A stretch of DNA of 64,000 nucleotides, taken from contig QUOL01000014.1 of the NCBI GenBank assembly GCA_009761415.1, positions 372,001-436,000 on the forward strand. Reading direction: 5' to 3'. This document shows positions 32,374 through 43,902 of this stretch, in pieces. The stretch comes from Sarcomyxa edulis (taxonomy: Eukaryota; Basidiomycota; Agaricomycetes; Agaricales; Mycenaceae). The notes beneath the pieces were generated by a model that worked only from the letters and a program-made list of their open reading frames with translations, ran no database searches and had not been told where the DNA came from. Each line of letters opens with the position of its first letter. Within the stretch, counting starts at the first letter, position 1. The translations under genes and the position numbers were made by a program.

Positions 32374-34641
32374 CTAATCCCTCTGAAGACGTCCAGATCG
32401 CCGAGGGGCCACCAACTCTCCCACAGCTTCAATCTGCTCGTCTGCGATAGCGCGCTTTCGATATGCTGGCCTTGGGCGTGGACGAGGTTGGGGAGGAGGG
32501 GAAGGTATCTCTTCAATAGGCTCAGGAACTTCTGTGAGGTAAGCTTCTTCGTCATAATCCAAGTCCAGTTCTTCATCGCTGTCTTCCACACTGTGTTTTG
32601 GCTTCGCTTTGCGAGTCGACTTCTTCTGACCTGTGGTCTTCTTTGCAGCCTTTTCGGCCCTTCTAGCAGCAGCTTCCTCCAGTCGACGAGCTCTCTCAGC
32701 CCTCTTGACTGCCTGCTGTTCCTTTTTCTCCTCTGCTCGCAACTGCCTTTCCACTTCCCTTTGTCGTCGCTCCTGGACCTTCTCTGCCTCCTTTCTTGCT
32801 TTTTCCACTTCTTTTCGGGTCCTCTCAGCTTCCTTCTCGCTCGCTTTCACTGCCTCTGCCTGCTCCTTACAATATGCCTCATAAGCGACCCTCCGCTGTT
32901 TGAAAACCTCACTTTTCCAGACTTCCTTCATCTTCGAAAGCCAGTCCTCACGCGCCAACATAATGAGGTTCGCTTCCGACGTCATGTGACGACCCTTCCC
33001 TGTGTACAGCTTCTTCGAAGGTTTGTGAGTCTTGTCGAAAAGCCGCTGATGCAATCGCTGATTTTCCTTTGCAGCCAATTTTTTAATCGCGTAGTCCTTT
33101 TCGATCTGGTAACAAGCTCTATCCAACAAACTACGAAGCTCCCGGTTCTGAGCAACTAGCGCTTCACGTAGGGCTGTCAAAGGAAGTAGTTCGGGGAGGT
33201 TTGTAATGGTGAACCGGGGCTCATCCGGATCAGAATACGCTGCCGGTTCCTCTTCGGCCTCCAATTGGGAGCTGCTCGCGAGCGATGTAGCTGGTGATGG
33301 GTTGGGCGTTGGCAACGGGGTAACAATGTCAGGAATGGTGACGGGAATTGGAAGGGCCTCACGGACTGTCGTGTTCAGAGATGGGGCAAAAGCGTTCTTG
33401 TCGATCGCATCTGGGTTGAATGGCCATATACCGGTTTTTCGAAATGAATTTCAAATTGTCTGTGGTGTAAAGGCCTTTTCTCTTGCCCTGGAATAGTAGA
33501 CAAGGAGGTTGTTTTTGCGTATATGGATGTATTCGATTGATGCTGCATTAACCTCTCCTTTCCAGGATGAATTAAGTGGTCCGAAAACGCCAACATCTGC
33601 TGGCTGGAGGCAATGGGTAGTGTGCGACGGTAAGCAAACCACGATGATCTTGTGCCTTTCTGCGAACGAGCAAAATCGGTACGTCGTATGGGAATTGTGA
33701 CCATCGAGAATGAGAAGCCGGTAACCTCCTGTTTTGTTCCGTGCAGCAGTCGCAGGCTCGAAGTCCTGTTCGAGCCAAGCAGACCCCAATTCTTGGTCGG
33801 TCCACCCTTTAGGTGAGTGCGATATGCTAATAATGAATGGAGCATGAATCACAAGAGCTATTCGTTGTAGAAAAATCTCATACCTGGCATTGCAAGGATT
33901 ATTACGGCCCCATTCAAGATCGCGGCGAGCCCCTTTGAATACTACACTAGGCGGAATTGCAGTTCCGTCTGCACAGAGACATTCCACCACTGTCACCAAC
34001 TCTCGATTGCCATCCTCAACTTTTTGGACGTTAGTCTGGTCGCGGTCAACCAAGGCAAGTACCTTCTTTCCCACCCCCAACTGGATTCCCTTCTCGTCCA
34101 TATTGTAGATATTCTCCTCTGGAATACTGTACTTATCCAGAACTTCACCCAGAATCTCGAAATAAGCTGCGACTGCAGCAGGATTCAAGGCCTGGGCACG
34201 ACAACGCTCGAGACCGGTCGTCCACTTGGCTTTGAGCTCTGGATGGCGTATACGAAAGCGACGTACCCAGTTCTCACCCACCCTCACCCCCGAGATAACG
34301 AATGCATGCTGTGCGACAGCTGATGGATGCAAAGGTAATCCCCGTCTTCCCATCTCGATGATCCATTCGACCAAAACATCTTCCGCCGCTTTGGTGAGTT
34401 TTTGCTCGTGTTCGTGAGCTTCAGCGCGTGTTTTGCGCCCATGAAACCGTGCTGTGAGGGTGGTCTTGCTAACGTGAAAAGTTCGAGCTGCTTCACGGAT
34501 AGATAAGAACAGACGACCTTTGCTATTGTACCCATTCCGCTCAATGGCCTCGAGGGCCATCCCAATTCGTTCCTCATCTGTACGTGACTCGAGATCAAGT
34601 GCGTCAACTTCCACAGTGGGCATCCTTTCATCGGAGGGCAT
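32374..34641 (-). pseudogene. Pogo-like transposase with one in-frame stop
   Basis: From ATG 34641 (MPSDERMPTVEVDALD) the frame gives a psq-type HTH (SIREAARTFHVSKTTLTARF) and a CENP-B-type HTH (HAFVISGVRVGENWVRRFR). The DDE_1 catalytic domain follows: NIYNMDEKGIQLGVGKK with the first Asp, LLILDGHNSH with the second, and LQPADVGVFGPLN with the third. The frame meets TGA at 33451-33453, then continues in the same frame as NSFRKTGIWPFNPDA, which normally follows directly in this family. A long C-terminal extension comes next, with a charged coiled coil (ERTRKEVEKARKEAEKVQ), to the stop at 32374. Everything else is open, so one substitution (for example CGA to TGA) is the only visible lesion. 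Confidence 0.85.
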
Positions 34642-35389
34642 TATCGAGAGTTAGGGTGATTAGGTAGCTCGACCCGGAGCCTAACGGTGACGGTCAATCT
34701 GATTCCGTTCATTTGAAATTAAGCTGGCTGCCTGACTTGAGTCCGAATACATTGCCACATTGCCGTCTCTGCTCTTCAGGGCTTCTTCGAGGATTCTTAA
34801 GGCATCTATTATCACGAACAAACCATAACTAGCTTCAGATATAGACTATGTGTGATCTGGAAGCCTGATATTTGTCTCAATTCATTCCGAAGTCAGGTAG
34901 TAGTTCTCGACCGGAAGTTGAGCAGACCTTGCTCAATAAATTCAGGAAAAATATATTGCGGTCAACAAAAGCTAAATAACATCCTACTCTGTACGACGAG
35001 CTCAAGAAAATTGAGTGGGAATAGGTTCTGGGTTGTAGAAGTGCTTCTGCAATATTTGAGCATGTGCACTATGATTTGGGCTCATCTCGAGTCCCACAAC
35101 ACACAACAAACCCTCGACAAGGCTCAGTGGGTGGTTTATATGCATTGCTACCTGTTCCGAGGCTTTCACTAGACTTCAGATACAAGGACGAGGCATGACT
35201 GGCCATTGCAGGTCCGAAAATCAGTGAATTTTATATGTCTTCATGGAAATGAGGGTGAAAACACGCAGCTTTCAGTTCAAAAGTACCAGGAATATGTTCC
35301 CTGTCATTGGATATTTTTTTCAAAAAAAATAAGTACCAAAAAGACGAAGTAGTTGTCGAGATATATGCGATTGACCCGTTGCCACGTGT

Positions 35390-35413
35390 GGCCCGTTTCC
35401 CGATAGGGCACAG
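35390..35413 (-). repeat. Right terminal inverted repeat of the pogo-like element
   Basis: Ends TTTCCCGATAGGGCACAG, followed by TA at 35414-35415. It is the inverted partner of 32011-32034. Confidence 0.8.
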
Positions 35414-35622
35414 TACTTGACGAGTCTAATTTATTGATACATTTTATTCGAAATGTAACGCATTTTGTCACTGATCGTCACGTGATGAGGTCGTGTGTGT
35501 ATGAGCCCTAACTTAGCCCAGGAGAGACTGCTTCTAACGCTATATCGCAGCCATATAATGCCTAATCCCCCCACTTTACACTGTCCTGTGACGTTCCCTG
35601 CAACTCGACCCCACCTGGAACA

Positions 35623-36294
35623 ATGCTCACGAACATCGTTCGAGGCGAACACCGAAGCACCACAAATGACTTTCGGAACAACTACAACAATACAACCACG
35701 TCTAACATCGCCAATTCCTGTAATACTACATCGACTGTCCGCGTTGATGGAGGCAAGTTACTTTCAATCTTACACGATGCCTGTCTTTTAACTCGCAGCT
35801 CAAGTCTACATTGATCGCATGGTCCAAATCATCATGCCTCTTGTTCAAACTGACCAAGCACACACGTATGGAACGTCGCCGAACGCCACCCACCACAATA
35901 ATGGCGCGTCTTTGCCTAGAGATAGAGAGGGTGGCGCCTATCGTGCGTTTTATTCTGTCTCTTTCATCGCCACTATAAGATGACGCTGGTACAAAAAAAT
36001 CAATGCATCAACAGACCAGGGGACTTCTTCTGACGCTGAAGATCCATCGATAGAGATGAATCACGCGAATGTGAATGACCATCACCGAGGTGGAAGTCGA
36101 GAGCACGGAAAGGTCACGAATGTCGAGAATGGACCGTCCGTAAGGTCCAAGGTCAAGAGGATTTTAGAGATGATATCGGCCAGGATAGCCAGCGTCAAGC
36201 TTTTCTCGCTGAAGAAATTTCGTAAGTCGCTCATCCATGTAGACCATAGATCTGCTTATAATCTCGAAATCCGATAGGCGGATCCATATATTAG
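35623..36294 (+). CDS. Small hypothetical gene, four exons
   Basis: A chain of open segments with good splice sites: MLTNIVRGEHRSTTNDFRN from ATG 35623, then after an intron ending near 35799, AQVYIDRMVQIIMPLVQTD and SPNATHHNNGASLPRDREGG. A further intron ending near 36016 leads to DQGTSSDAEDPSIEMNHAN, RSKVKRILEMISARIASVKL and FSLKKF. A last intron (donor gtaagt near 36221) leads to a short exon that closes RGSIY at 36294. The product would be hydrophilic, with an Asn/Thr-rich start and a basic helix near the end. I recognise no homologue. It starts about 210 bp right of the transposon, and its reality depends on transcript data. Confidence 0.38.
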
Positions 36295-36455
36295 AGCGAC
36301 GAGGAGAGGAACTAGACGCGAATTCCAAGGGTCGTTACGCATTGAGACATTGGATGACTTCCCGTAAGGTTTTTCTGTAGATTGCTGTTACCGATCTACA
36401 CGGACTGTATATGTACGGATTGCTCGACTTGAGACGTCCTTTCCAAGCGCAATCG

Positions 36456-37185
36456 CTAGTCCGATAGGAGAATAATCAAGATGAGGCTGATGACGACTTG
36501 CATCATAAAATTCACTGCCGCACTGAGTAATGCCGTACCAGTGAATAGCTCGTAGATGACCATACCCATAGGGTGTCTATCCTCCGCGTATGTAGGCATT
36601 TCGTAGGAATAGACCACTACGACGCCAAGATGCGTATGAGCTCGCCATCGGAACAAACAAGTAGGTTGCCGGGTTTTATATCGCCGTAAATGATTTTGCG
36701 GCTGCCAGTGTGAAGACGATCGATCGAGGCGATGAGCTCTGGTTTGCAAGCGTAAGACGCTCCTCCTTCGGCGCTAGCTTAACATACTTTGGAGTGAAGT
36801 AAGGGAGAGGAAGGCAAGCCTTTATGACCGTCTCGAGGTGCAAAACATAGCTATGTGATAGTTGAATGTAAGCTTGATTTGGAACTCCAGCGTGTAGAAT
36901 CAGGAACTCACCCCGAGATTTAGTTGTCACGTTCGAAAACTCGGCCAATTGTCTATACGGAACAGTCCCAGCAGCATAGATGATATTCAGCACCCGCTTC
37001 GCAGCAAGACAATCTATGTAGGAGTTCCGTATACGATCGTTGTAGACCCAGACCCAGAATATTATCTGAGCTAGATAGAAGTTTCCCTCGATTGTGATCA
37101 GGATGGAGGGTAGTTCTCTCGACCTCTGCAACAACATTGATGTCAACTGGATAGCTGCCGAAGGGTGCGGAGACAAGGTTTAGGT
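36456..37185 (-). pseudogene. Decayed copy of the local kinase family (copy E)
   Basis: On the minus strand from about 37185 the family N-terminus is readable (SAPFGSYPVDINVVAEVE). A one-base insertion in the SDNI-W region then shifts the frame, and the family sequence resumes out of phase (SYIDCLAAKRVLNIIYAAG). The family intron is still present, unspliced and similar in sequence to that of copy D, followed by LHLETVIKACLPLPYFTPKY. The catalytic loop region is broken. Only PTYAEDRHPMGMVIYELFTG is legible after it, and the Cys-rich tail is missing. It is closest to copies C and D and therefore derives from a spliced, functional-type gene rather than from a retrocopy. Confidence 0.8.
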
Positions 37186-37755
37186 CGACAGGCAGTTCGA
37201 GAAGGTTGGACTAGGAACGGCCCGAGAAAGATACATAACAGATTTCCACAGGTCTTAAACTCATAAGCGCTGAGCCTTGAGAGCGAGGCATGAGTTGAGC
37301 CTGTCAAATTCCTCGTATATCGAACCAGCGTGGTCGAAATCGCAGAAAAGAGCGCTAATCGGCCGTCAGAGCTCCACTGAAGCGGTACGTTGATAGTTCA
37401 AAGATTCGTCAGAATCATCATGATAGATCGTTCAATCGTATAGAGTAGTCCCCGACAGAGTAGACGGCCAGGACCTCCGAAGCCTCCTAGACTTGAACGA
37501 TTTTGAGCGGTGTGAGAGAACCAAACCGTTGTAGTGCCCAACCAGCTAGGATACGTGTCCTACTCGAGACGAGCTGGACAGCGATTACTGGCATACACTG
37601 AGGAGATGCAGGATCCTAGAGGTCGACAGGGATGTGAGAAGGGAGATGCAAGAACGACTTCAAAGAAAATATGAATTCGTAAGCCAGAATTTGTGCCTTG
37701 TTTGTTCCATCCGCGTGCTTTTGCAGCGCTTACCCCAAGATCAGAGACCACCACA
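37186..37755. other. Intergenic region upstream of UFD2
   Basis: About 570 bp with no supported gene. A short stretch (about 37311-37375, minus strand) faintly resembles the kinase SDG...FCDFD segment, but it is too short to call. Confidence 0.4.
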
Positions 37756-40700
37756 ATGTCCGACAATCTCAACACTCCTCAGGACGATGCTGAACGCGTA
37801 TGTATCCTTTTTGTTCGAATATAAAGAGGAAACTAGATTGTTCATACATCGCACTAGATTCGTCTAAAACGATTGGCAAAGTTGCAAACTACAGCATCGA
37901 GCTCCTCGAGTTCTATAGCTAGCTCTAGCAGTGTTGCGCCCCAGCCTAAACCTAAACCGAAGGTAGCACCTCCAAGACAACAATTTATCTCATCACCAGT
38001 CCCAGTCCCATCGCCAGCTCCAGTCCTAAAGCACAGAGTTGCACCGAGACTCGATTTGGGCAGTTGGGAGCATGAGACTATTGGCCATGTCCTGAAGATC
38101 ACTTTAGAGGTATGTATCGTCGTTATTCAAGGAAATCTGTTTGCTGAAATGCTCGCTTCGGTGCTCGTAGAAAGATGTAGCGGAGAAGAGTGGATATGAG
38201 ATCGTGTGGCTGAAGAGCTTGGCCCAAGAACTGGAGTCTGAAGAGCCTGGTATGCGACTAACTCATGATCATCGTATCCCTTTTCCTTTTGCATCACTAA
38301 TTGCATTTCTACAGCTCGATCAGGCCCCATTCGTTTGAGTACAGATATCATAGACCGTCTCTTAATCGCCAGACTAGAATTAGATGCCGAATCCATGTCG
38401 TTCGTCCACTCGTTCTCTAGAATCTTTGATCAAGACGCTCACTCCGGATCACAGAGACGACCTTGATTATCTTCCCGTTCTAGCATCTCTACCTCCACAA
38501 CAGACAACTTTCGAGTACTTGATCGGTTGCTGGAAACGGCTCAGCGCTAGTAAATCTGCTCTCGTCAAGAAGGTTTGTAGCCCTAACCTTGTTAAATCCA
38601 TCATACTTATTGAAGCACGAGTACTCCAGGGCTACCAACCTCTCGATGCTCAGAACGCGCTCGATAAACTGGAAAGTATCCGCGAGCTGGTCATCAGCTA
38701 TACCGGCTTGACGCTCCAAGAGCCCGAGATGTTCCCTCAACCTTCAGGGTATGTTTGTTCCCATACGTTACCCCTCCATCGAACTTACCACCCACGCATC
38801 AAAAGACGACCTCTCGGCCCACCCGAGCTAGTCACCCCACTTCTCTCACTATCTGCTCACTCCGCACCCCTCCTCGCATCCCCTACCTCATCCCCAAATA
38901 CCCTAACACCGTCCGATATCGACTCTTTCCTCCAAGATCTCGCTCGCCGATTCGAGCCGGATAACGAAATTGACGGTATCCTTGCCCCCGTCGTGCGCCA
39001 GCTCTTATTCCATCCCTCCCTTATACGACCGGAAGGTCTGGGCGGTGGTGATGCAGGCTGGCGAGGCGTGGTGAGTGGCCTAGAGGCTCTGGTGTCGATT
39101 AAGAGTATCGCGGTGATGATCACCCGGATGGAGGAGTGGAATCCAGTCAATGCAACTGCTGCTAACTTTGAGTATGTTTCATTACTTGGGCCTTTGTGTC
39201 GGCTGGGAGTGTTCGGTAGGGAATGGGTAAGTTTTTCTGTTTTTGGGATTTCAACGGCTGGACGTAATCTCATGGATATGGACTTGACTTGTCAGCCGAC
39301 TATTGGTCAAACTTACTTTTCCGAACCGGAAAAGAGGTCAAGGGATGATATCATGTCGTCCTTTGCTAGCCTGAGAGGAACGTTAAAAAGCCTCCAGGTA
39401 CGTTCCGTTTCTACATCCGCCGATCTAAGTCCCAACCAAGTCCCAACCTGGGTTCTTCCATTGCGTAGTCTTCCCTATTCCAGATATTCAACACTTTCGT
39501 CAGGGCATCCCCTGATTCGAGAGAAGCTGTTTTGGGCTACTTCGCTAGAGTCGTCTCGTTGAATGTTAGACGTAGTGGCATGCAGGTGAACATCATCTAG
39601 TCGTGTTTTTACCAGGAGCTATCATTGACTGGGACTGTACAACTACCTTTTGACTAGGTTGAGCCTGAAACAGTCGCATCTGATAGTTTCATGGCTAACC
39701 TCCAATGCATATTGTTGCGGTTTGCGGAACCGTTTATGGACGCAAATTATACGAAGGTATGACAGATATTTGCTGTTCGTGTTGTGTTGTATTGACTTTT
39801 TAATTTTTTTTTATTGTGGGATCGTTTGTCGTTGTCAGATGGATCGTATCGATCCGTTCTTCTATGCTCGTTCGTCGCGAATTGATTTAAAGGAAGAGAC
39901 GAGGATCAAGGCTACGAGCGAGGAGGCCACAGCATGGGTAGAGGAGAACCAGGCACCTGGCGGTATGCGTCACTTTCATCCGTTTGCCTCAATTCCCTAT
40001 CGTCCCTCCTGACGTTTTTCCCCTTCTCTATTCGACGAAATAGCCCCTCCCCCCAACTTTATCTCCGACATATTCTATCTGACAATTGCGATGAGTCATT
40101 ATGGTTACCTACGAACCATTCAGACATACAACGATTTCGAGAAACATATAGAGGAGATCCAACAGCATCTGGATAGACTTAACGGGGATGGGTCTTGGAT
40201 GGGGGTGCGTGACTCTTAGTGATTCGCTGGAGAGTCGTTCAGTAACAAAAATAACGACTGCGCAGACCCCACTTCAAGCTCGTACGGAGGCTGCTATACA
40301 GCAGATAAAGGTAAGGCACTGTCACGGGTCCTTCCTTCCTTCTGTTTCTGACTCGAAGAATCTCATGGTCGTCTAGAGAGAGAAAGATAAGATCCGTTCT
40401 CAACAACTAACTTTCGAAGCACAATTGCTCGACCCCGAATTTGTCTTCCGTTCAATCGGTTTCACGAACTTCCTCTCCACTTGGCTGATTCGACAGGTGG
40501 ATCCCAGAGAGACGCATCCTAACCCACCAGTCGCGTATGTTCTATCTTCCTTCATCTATAACGCTAGCCTCTTCCTCATACTGTCTATCATATTCTAGAT
40601 TGCCACTGCCCAAAGAAGTGCCAATGGCGTTCAGAGTACTTCCAGAATACATCCTAGAGGACATCGTCGATTATCTCCATTTCGCAGTTCGGTCAGAATT

Positions 40701-42459
40701 CTACGCGGATAGAGGTTGATGCATAGCTGACGCGCGCGTATGCATTGCTTATAGGGCATCCCCTGATAGCTTTGAGCTTTCTGGCAAGACTGAGCTTCTG
40801 ATTTTCGCCCTGACATTCTTGAACTCTACTTGGTACATCAAGAATCCTTTCTTGAAGTCCAAAATCAATGATGTATGTGTTTTCATTTTCTTCCCTCTTG
40901 GTATTTACTTGTTACATTCCTCGGGTCATACATATCTGACGGTTGGATTTCTTTGAAGGTGCTTTTCATGAGTATTTGGGGTTATGGTCGTGAACGTAAT
41001 GGCCTTCTTGGGAACTTACTGAACAGTCATCCTATGGCACTCAAACACTTGATGCCGGCTTTGATGCACTTTTATATCGGTACGCGTCTCACTCATAGCC
41101 TACGTAAGCTGTCGTGTGTCAACTCACCGAAATCTTTAGAGGTGGAACAGACAGGCGCTAGCTCTCAGTTTTATGATAAATTCAGTATGTGCGCCTTTAT
41201 TCGTCTCTTGTCACATATTCATCACCGTTGTTTTTCTAGACGCCAGGTCAGTCTTTGGCACTAATAAAGCGTTGGCTGTGTTTTGATTGTTTCTGACGGC
41301 AGACGCAACATTTCGTATATTCTCAAAGTTGTTTGGGATAATCCTACGCACCGAGAAGCTCTCAAGATCGAAGCACGGTAAGACACCGAAACATTAGTTG
41401 TGTCACACGGCTGCTTACTATTCGAGTGATTCCTTTAGAAACGTTGACAAATTCGTTAAATTCGTCAACCTTATGATAAACGACGTTACATACCTGATGG
41501 ACGAGTCGCTCAGCGAGCTAACGCAAATTCACAATATCCAGACCGAAATGGACGATAAAGCGACATGGGATGCCAAACCGCTACAATACCGCCGAGAACG
41601 CGAAGGCACTCTTCGATCTTTGGAACGCCACGCTTCGAGTTACACGACACTAGGCCGTTCGACCGTGGAGCTCCTCAAGATCTTTACTGCAGAGACGAAA
41701 GCGCCGTTCATGATGCCTGAAATTGTGGATCGATTAGCAGCGATGTTGGATTACAACCTCGATGCTTTGGTTGGGCCACGATGTCAAGAACTGAAAGTCC
41801 GGGAGCCTGAAAAACTCAAGTTCAATCCTCGGGTGCTGCTGAGTGATATATTACAGGTCTTCTTGAACCTGAGCGATCAAGGGGACTTTGTCAGGGCCGT
41901 TGCGGGTGATGGGAGAAGTTATAGGAAGGAATTGTTCGAGAGAGCGGCAGACGTCGCTGTCAAGAGGGGATTGAAATCGGAAACTGAGATTGAAAAATTG
42001 AGGTTGTTCGTAGTGAAAGTCGAGGAATCCAAGGCTACGTTGGAGGCTGAAGATGATCTAGGAGAGGTCCCGGACGAATATCTGGGTACGCGGCTCACTT
42101 CATTTATCTTAACCGAATTCCTCGCTGACGAGTGCGTCTCAGACCCGTTGATGTACACTGTAATGCGCGACCCGGTACTCTTGCCGACATCTCGGACAAT
42201 TGTTGACCGGTCTACGATAAAGTCACATCTATTGTCCGATTCCAAAGATCCGTTCAACCGGATGCCGCTTGCGATTGAAGACGTCGTACCCGGTAAGTAT
42301 CCTGTTTAATGTCTCTTCCTCTTAAGATCTAAGTCAGTTCTTTCCGTTGTAGATCCTGCTCTGAAAGCACGTATCGAGGCGTTTTTGATTGAGCGAAGGA
42401 ACAAGAATACGGCGTTGGACAAGGCGCCAGAAGATATAGTCCATATGGACGTTACCTGA
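37756..42459 (+). CDS. UFD2: Ubiquitin conjugation factor E4 (U-box ligase UFD2)
   Basis: Ufd2 extends short ubiquitin chains on substrates delivered by Cdc48/p97. From ATG 37756 ([14 protein letters not shown]) an intron leads to a Ser/Pro/Lys low-complexity N-terminus. The long, many-exon core then follows with segments typical of the family, including [99 protein letters not shown] and [20 protein letters not shown]. The C-terminus is the U-box: [36 protein letters not shown] and [15 protein letters not shown]. After a last intron comes [16 protein letters not shown], ending VHMDVT, stop 42457-42459. The family usually has DEFLDPLM where this copy reads DECVSDPLM, a mild change. Exon edges in the middle were not all fixed. 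Confidence 0.9.
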
Positions 42460-42747
42460 GTGGCTAGACCTCTTCTTCGCGCATGCCATACATATTGGAT
42501 ATATACCGGACATTATCCCACTTACATTGCTTGCAATAAAAATGAATCTTTTGTAAATGTACACGGCTGATTGTATATTGGTATGCGAAGAGCAAACGAA
42601 GAGTGCTGCTTTCCTATAAATCCCTGAAGGGAAATACACCGGCCAACTCGTAAAACTGGATCCGAACCAATGTTCCAGTTGCTAATCAGTTATGTAGTTG
42701 AGCGAGAGAGTGATAGAATGAGCGCTAAGATAGACAGACTACTTACT

Positions 42748-43902
42748 TCACAAGAACGTCCAAGAGACACCATCGTTACAATGAGGACAACGCGGACTGA
42801 CCGATAAATCAGGCGCAGAAGGTCTATAAAGTTTTGTGTTGCAGCTGCTGCCAGTTTCGGAGAAATGTATGGGACAATTGGCACAATGGAAGACCTGAGA
42901 ATAAGCGTGGATTGGGTCTGCGCGGCAGTCGCGAAAACCGGTGACTGTTTCGATGCAAACGAACTCTGGGAGGCGACACGGGGTAGCAAGAGGGGGAGGA
43001 CATCCCCCAAGACATCCGCGAATAAGATCCGCGACAGTCAAGTCGTCGACCAGAGTCAAATCGGGCCATAAGCCAAGCTCAGTTCTCTCATAGAGTACGT
43101 ACTGTGCATGTGATAGAGTTTCGTTGGTCGGTTTCTCGAAGTCCAACCCATCACCAAGTGGCAAGACACCAGTGTATATTTCGTAGATCACCATACCCAT
43201 GGCATATCTATCCTCCGCATATGTAGGCGGTTCGCTGTGGAATGCACAACGGCGCCAAGACGCATAAGGAGCGGAACACGAGGTCAGCCGTACATAGTCC
43301 TCGTCTTCGAAACGAGCATCGTCAAAGTCGCAGAAACGAAGTTGGCTGTCAGAGCACATGAGTAGATTCTGTGTTTTGATGTCGCCGTGAATGATCTTTC
43401 GACTATGAAGACGGTCGACCAACGCGATGAGCTGGTGGATGAATATGAGGCGCTCCTCTTTCGACGTGAATGTAATTTCCTTCAGCGAGTCGCGGTTAGG
43501 ATTAGGGAATGCAGACTTGACGACACTCTCTATGGGCATGAGATATCTGCACAGAGATGCAGATTGGGTGTCAGTCAATTCCAGCCGAGTGATATCACAA
43601 TCTGGAAGAACTCACGAGACAATTCTGTTTTCGTGATCGAAGACTCTTCCGATAATGGGAACAGAGCAGTCACCGGCAGCGTAGATGACCTTCATGACTC
43701 TCTTCAAATCGAAATCTGGACCCATGTAGGCTTTCTCCACACTATATTTGTAGAGCCAGACTGATATAGTGGCTGAACCGCTAAGAATATGTCCTTTCTC
43801 GAGGATTGGATCGCGAGTGTATGCTGTCATACGTTCAGCACAAGTAATGTCGAATGAATAGCTTCCGTAGGGCGCAGACACAGGATCAAGGTTGGCCAGC
43901 AT
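42748..43902 (-). CDS. Atypical protein kinase with Cys-rich tail, copy A
   Basis: Exons 43902-43616 and 43546-42748 give 361 residues. The N-lobe has SAPYGSYSFDITCAERM, SATISVWLYKYSVEKAYMG and LKRVMKVIYAAGDCSV. The intron (phase 2) falls just before YLMPIESVVKS, the hinge. The C-lobe has LIALVDRLHSRKIIHGDIKT with QNLLMCSD (catalytic loop H-G-D...N) and FCDFDDARFEDEDYV (DFD where kinases have DFG, metal Asp kept). SAPYASWRR and PPTYAEDRYAMGMVIYEIYT follow (helix F region). After LIRGCLGGCPPP comes a tail with spaced Cys pairs: CIETVTGFRDCRADPIHAYS, HCANCP, and RCPHCNDGVSWTFL. The fold is kinase-like. Activity and the zinc role of the tail are inferred. It is tail-to-tail with UFD2. Confidence 0.8.

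Larger units (their letters stand above)
32011..35413 (-). mobile_element. Pogo/Fot1-like DNA transposon (3.4 kb)
   Basis: Terminal inverted repeats begin CTGTGCC at 32011 and end GGCACAG at 35413. Both continue with ATCGGGAA and GGG in matching positions. They are flanked by TA on each side (32009-32010 and 35414-35415), the target duplication of the Tc1-mariner/pogo superfamily. Secondary copies of a CGGGTCA motif lie just inside both ends. The single large gene on the minus strand encodes a DDE_1 transposase with N-terminal HTH domains, which fits this class. The termini look intact, so the copy is recent. The transposase has one nonsense codon. Confidence 0.88.

Noticed and set aside
32488..33159. 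A 223-codon plus-strand frame rich in Leu, Ser and Phe
   Set aside because: It is the antisense of the Glu/Lys/Ala-rich coiled coil of the transposase C-terminus. Such complements routinely look hydrophobic.
37311..37375. Faint similarity to the kinase SDGxL..FCDFD segment on the minus strand
   Set aside because: Only about 20 codons with several mismatches and no neighbouring family sequence, so it is not separable from chance.
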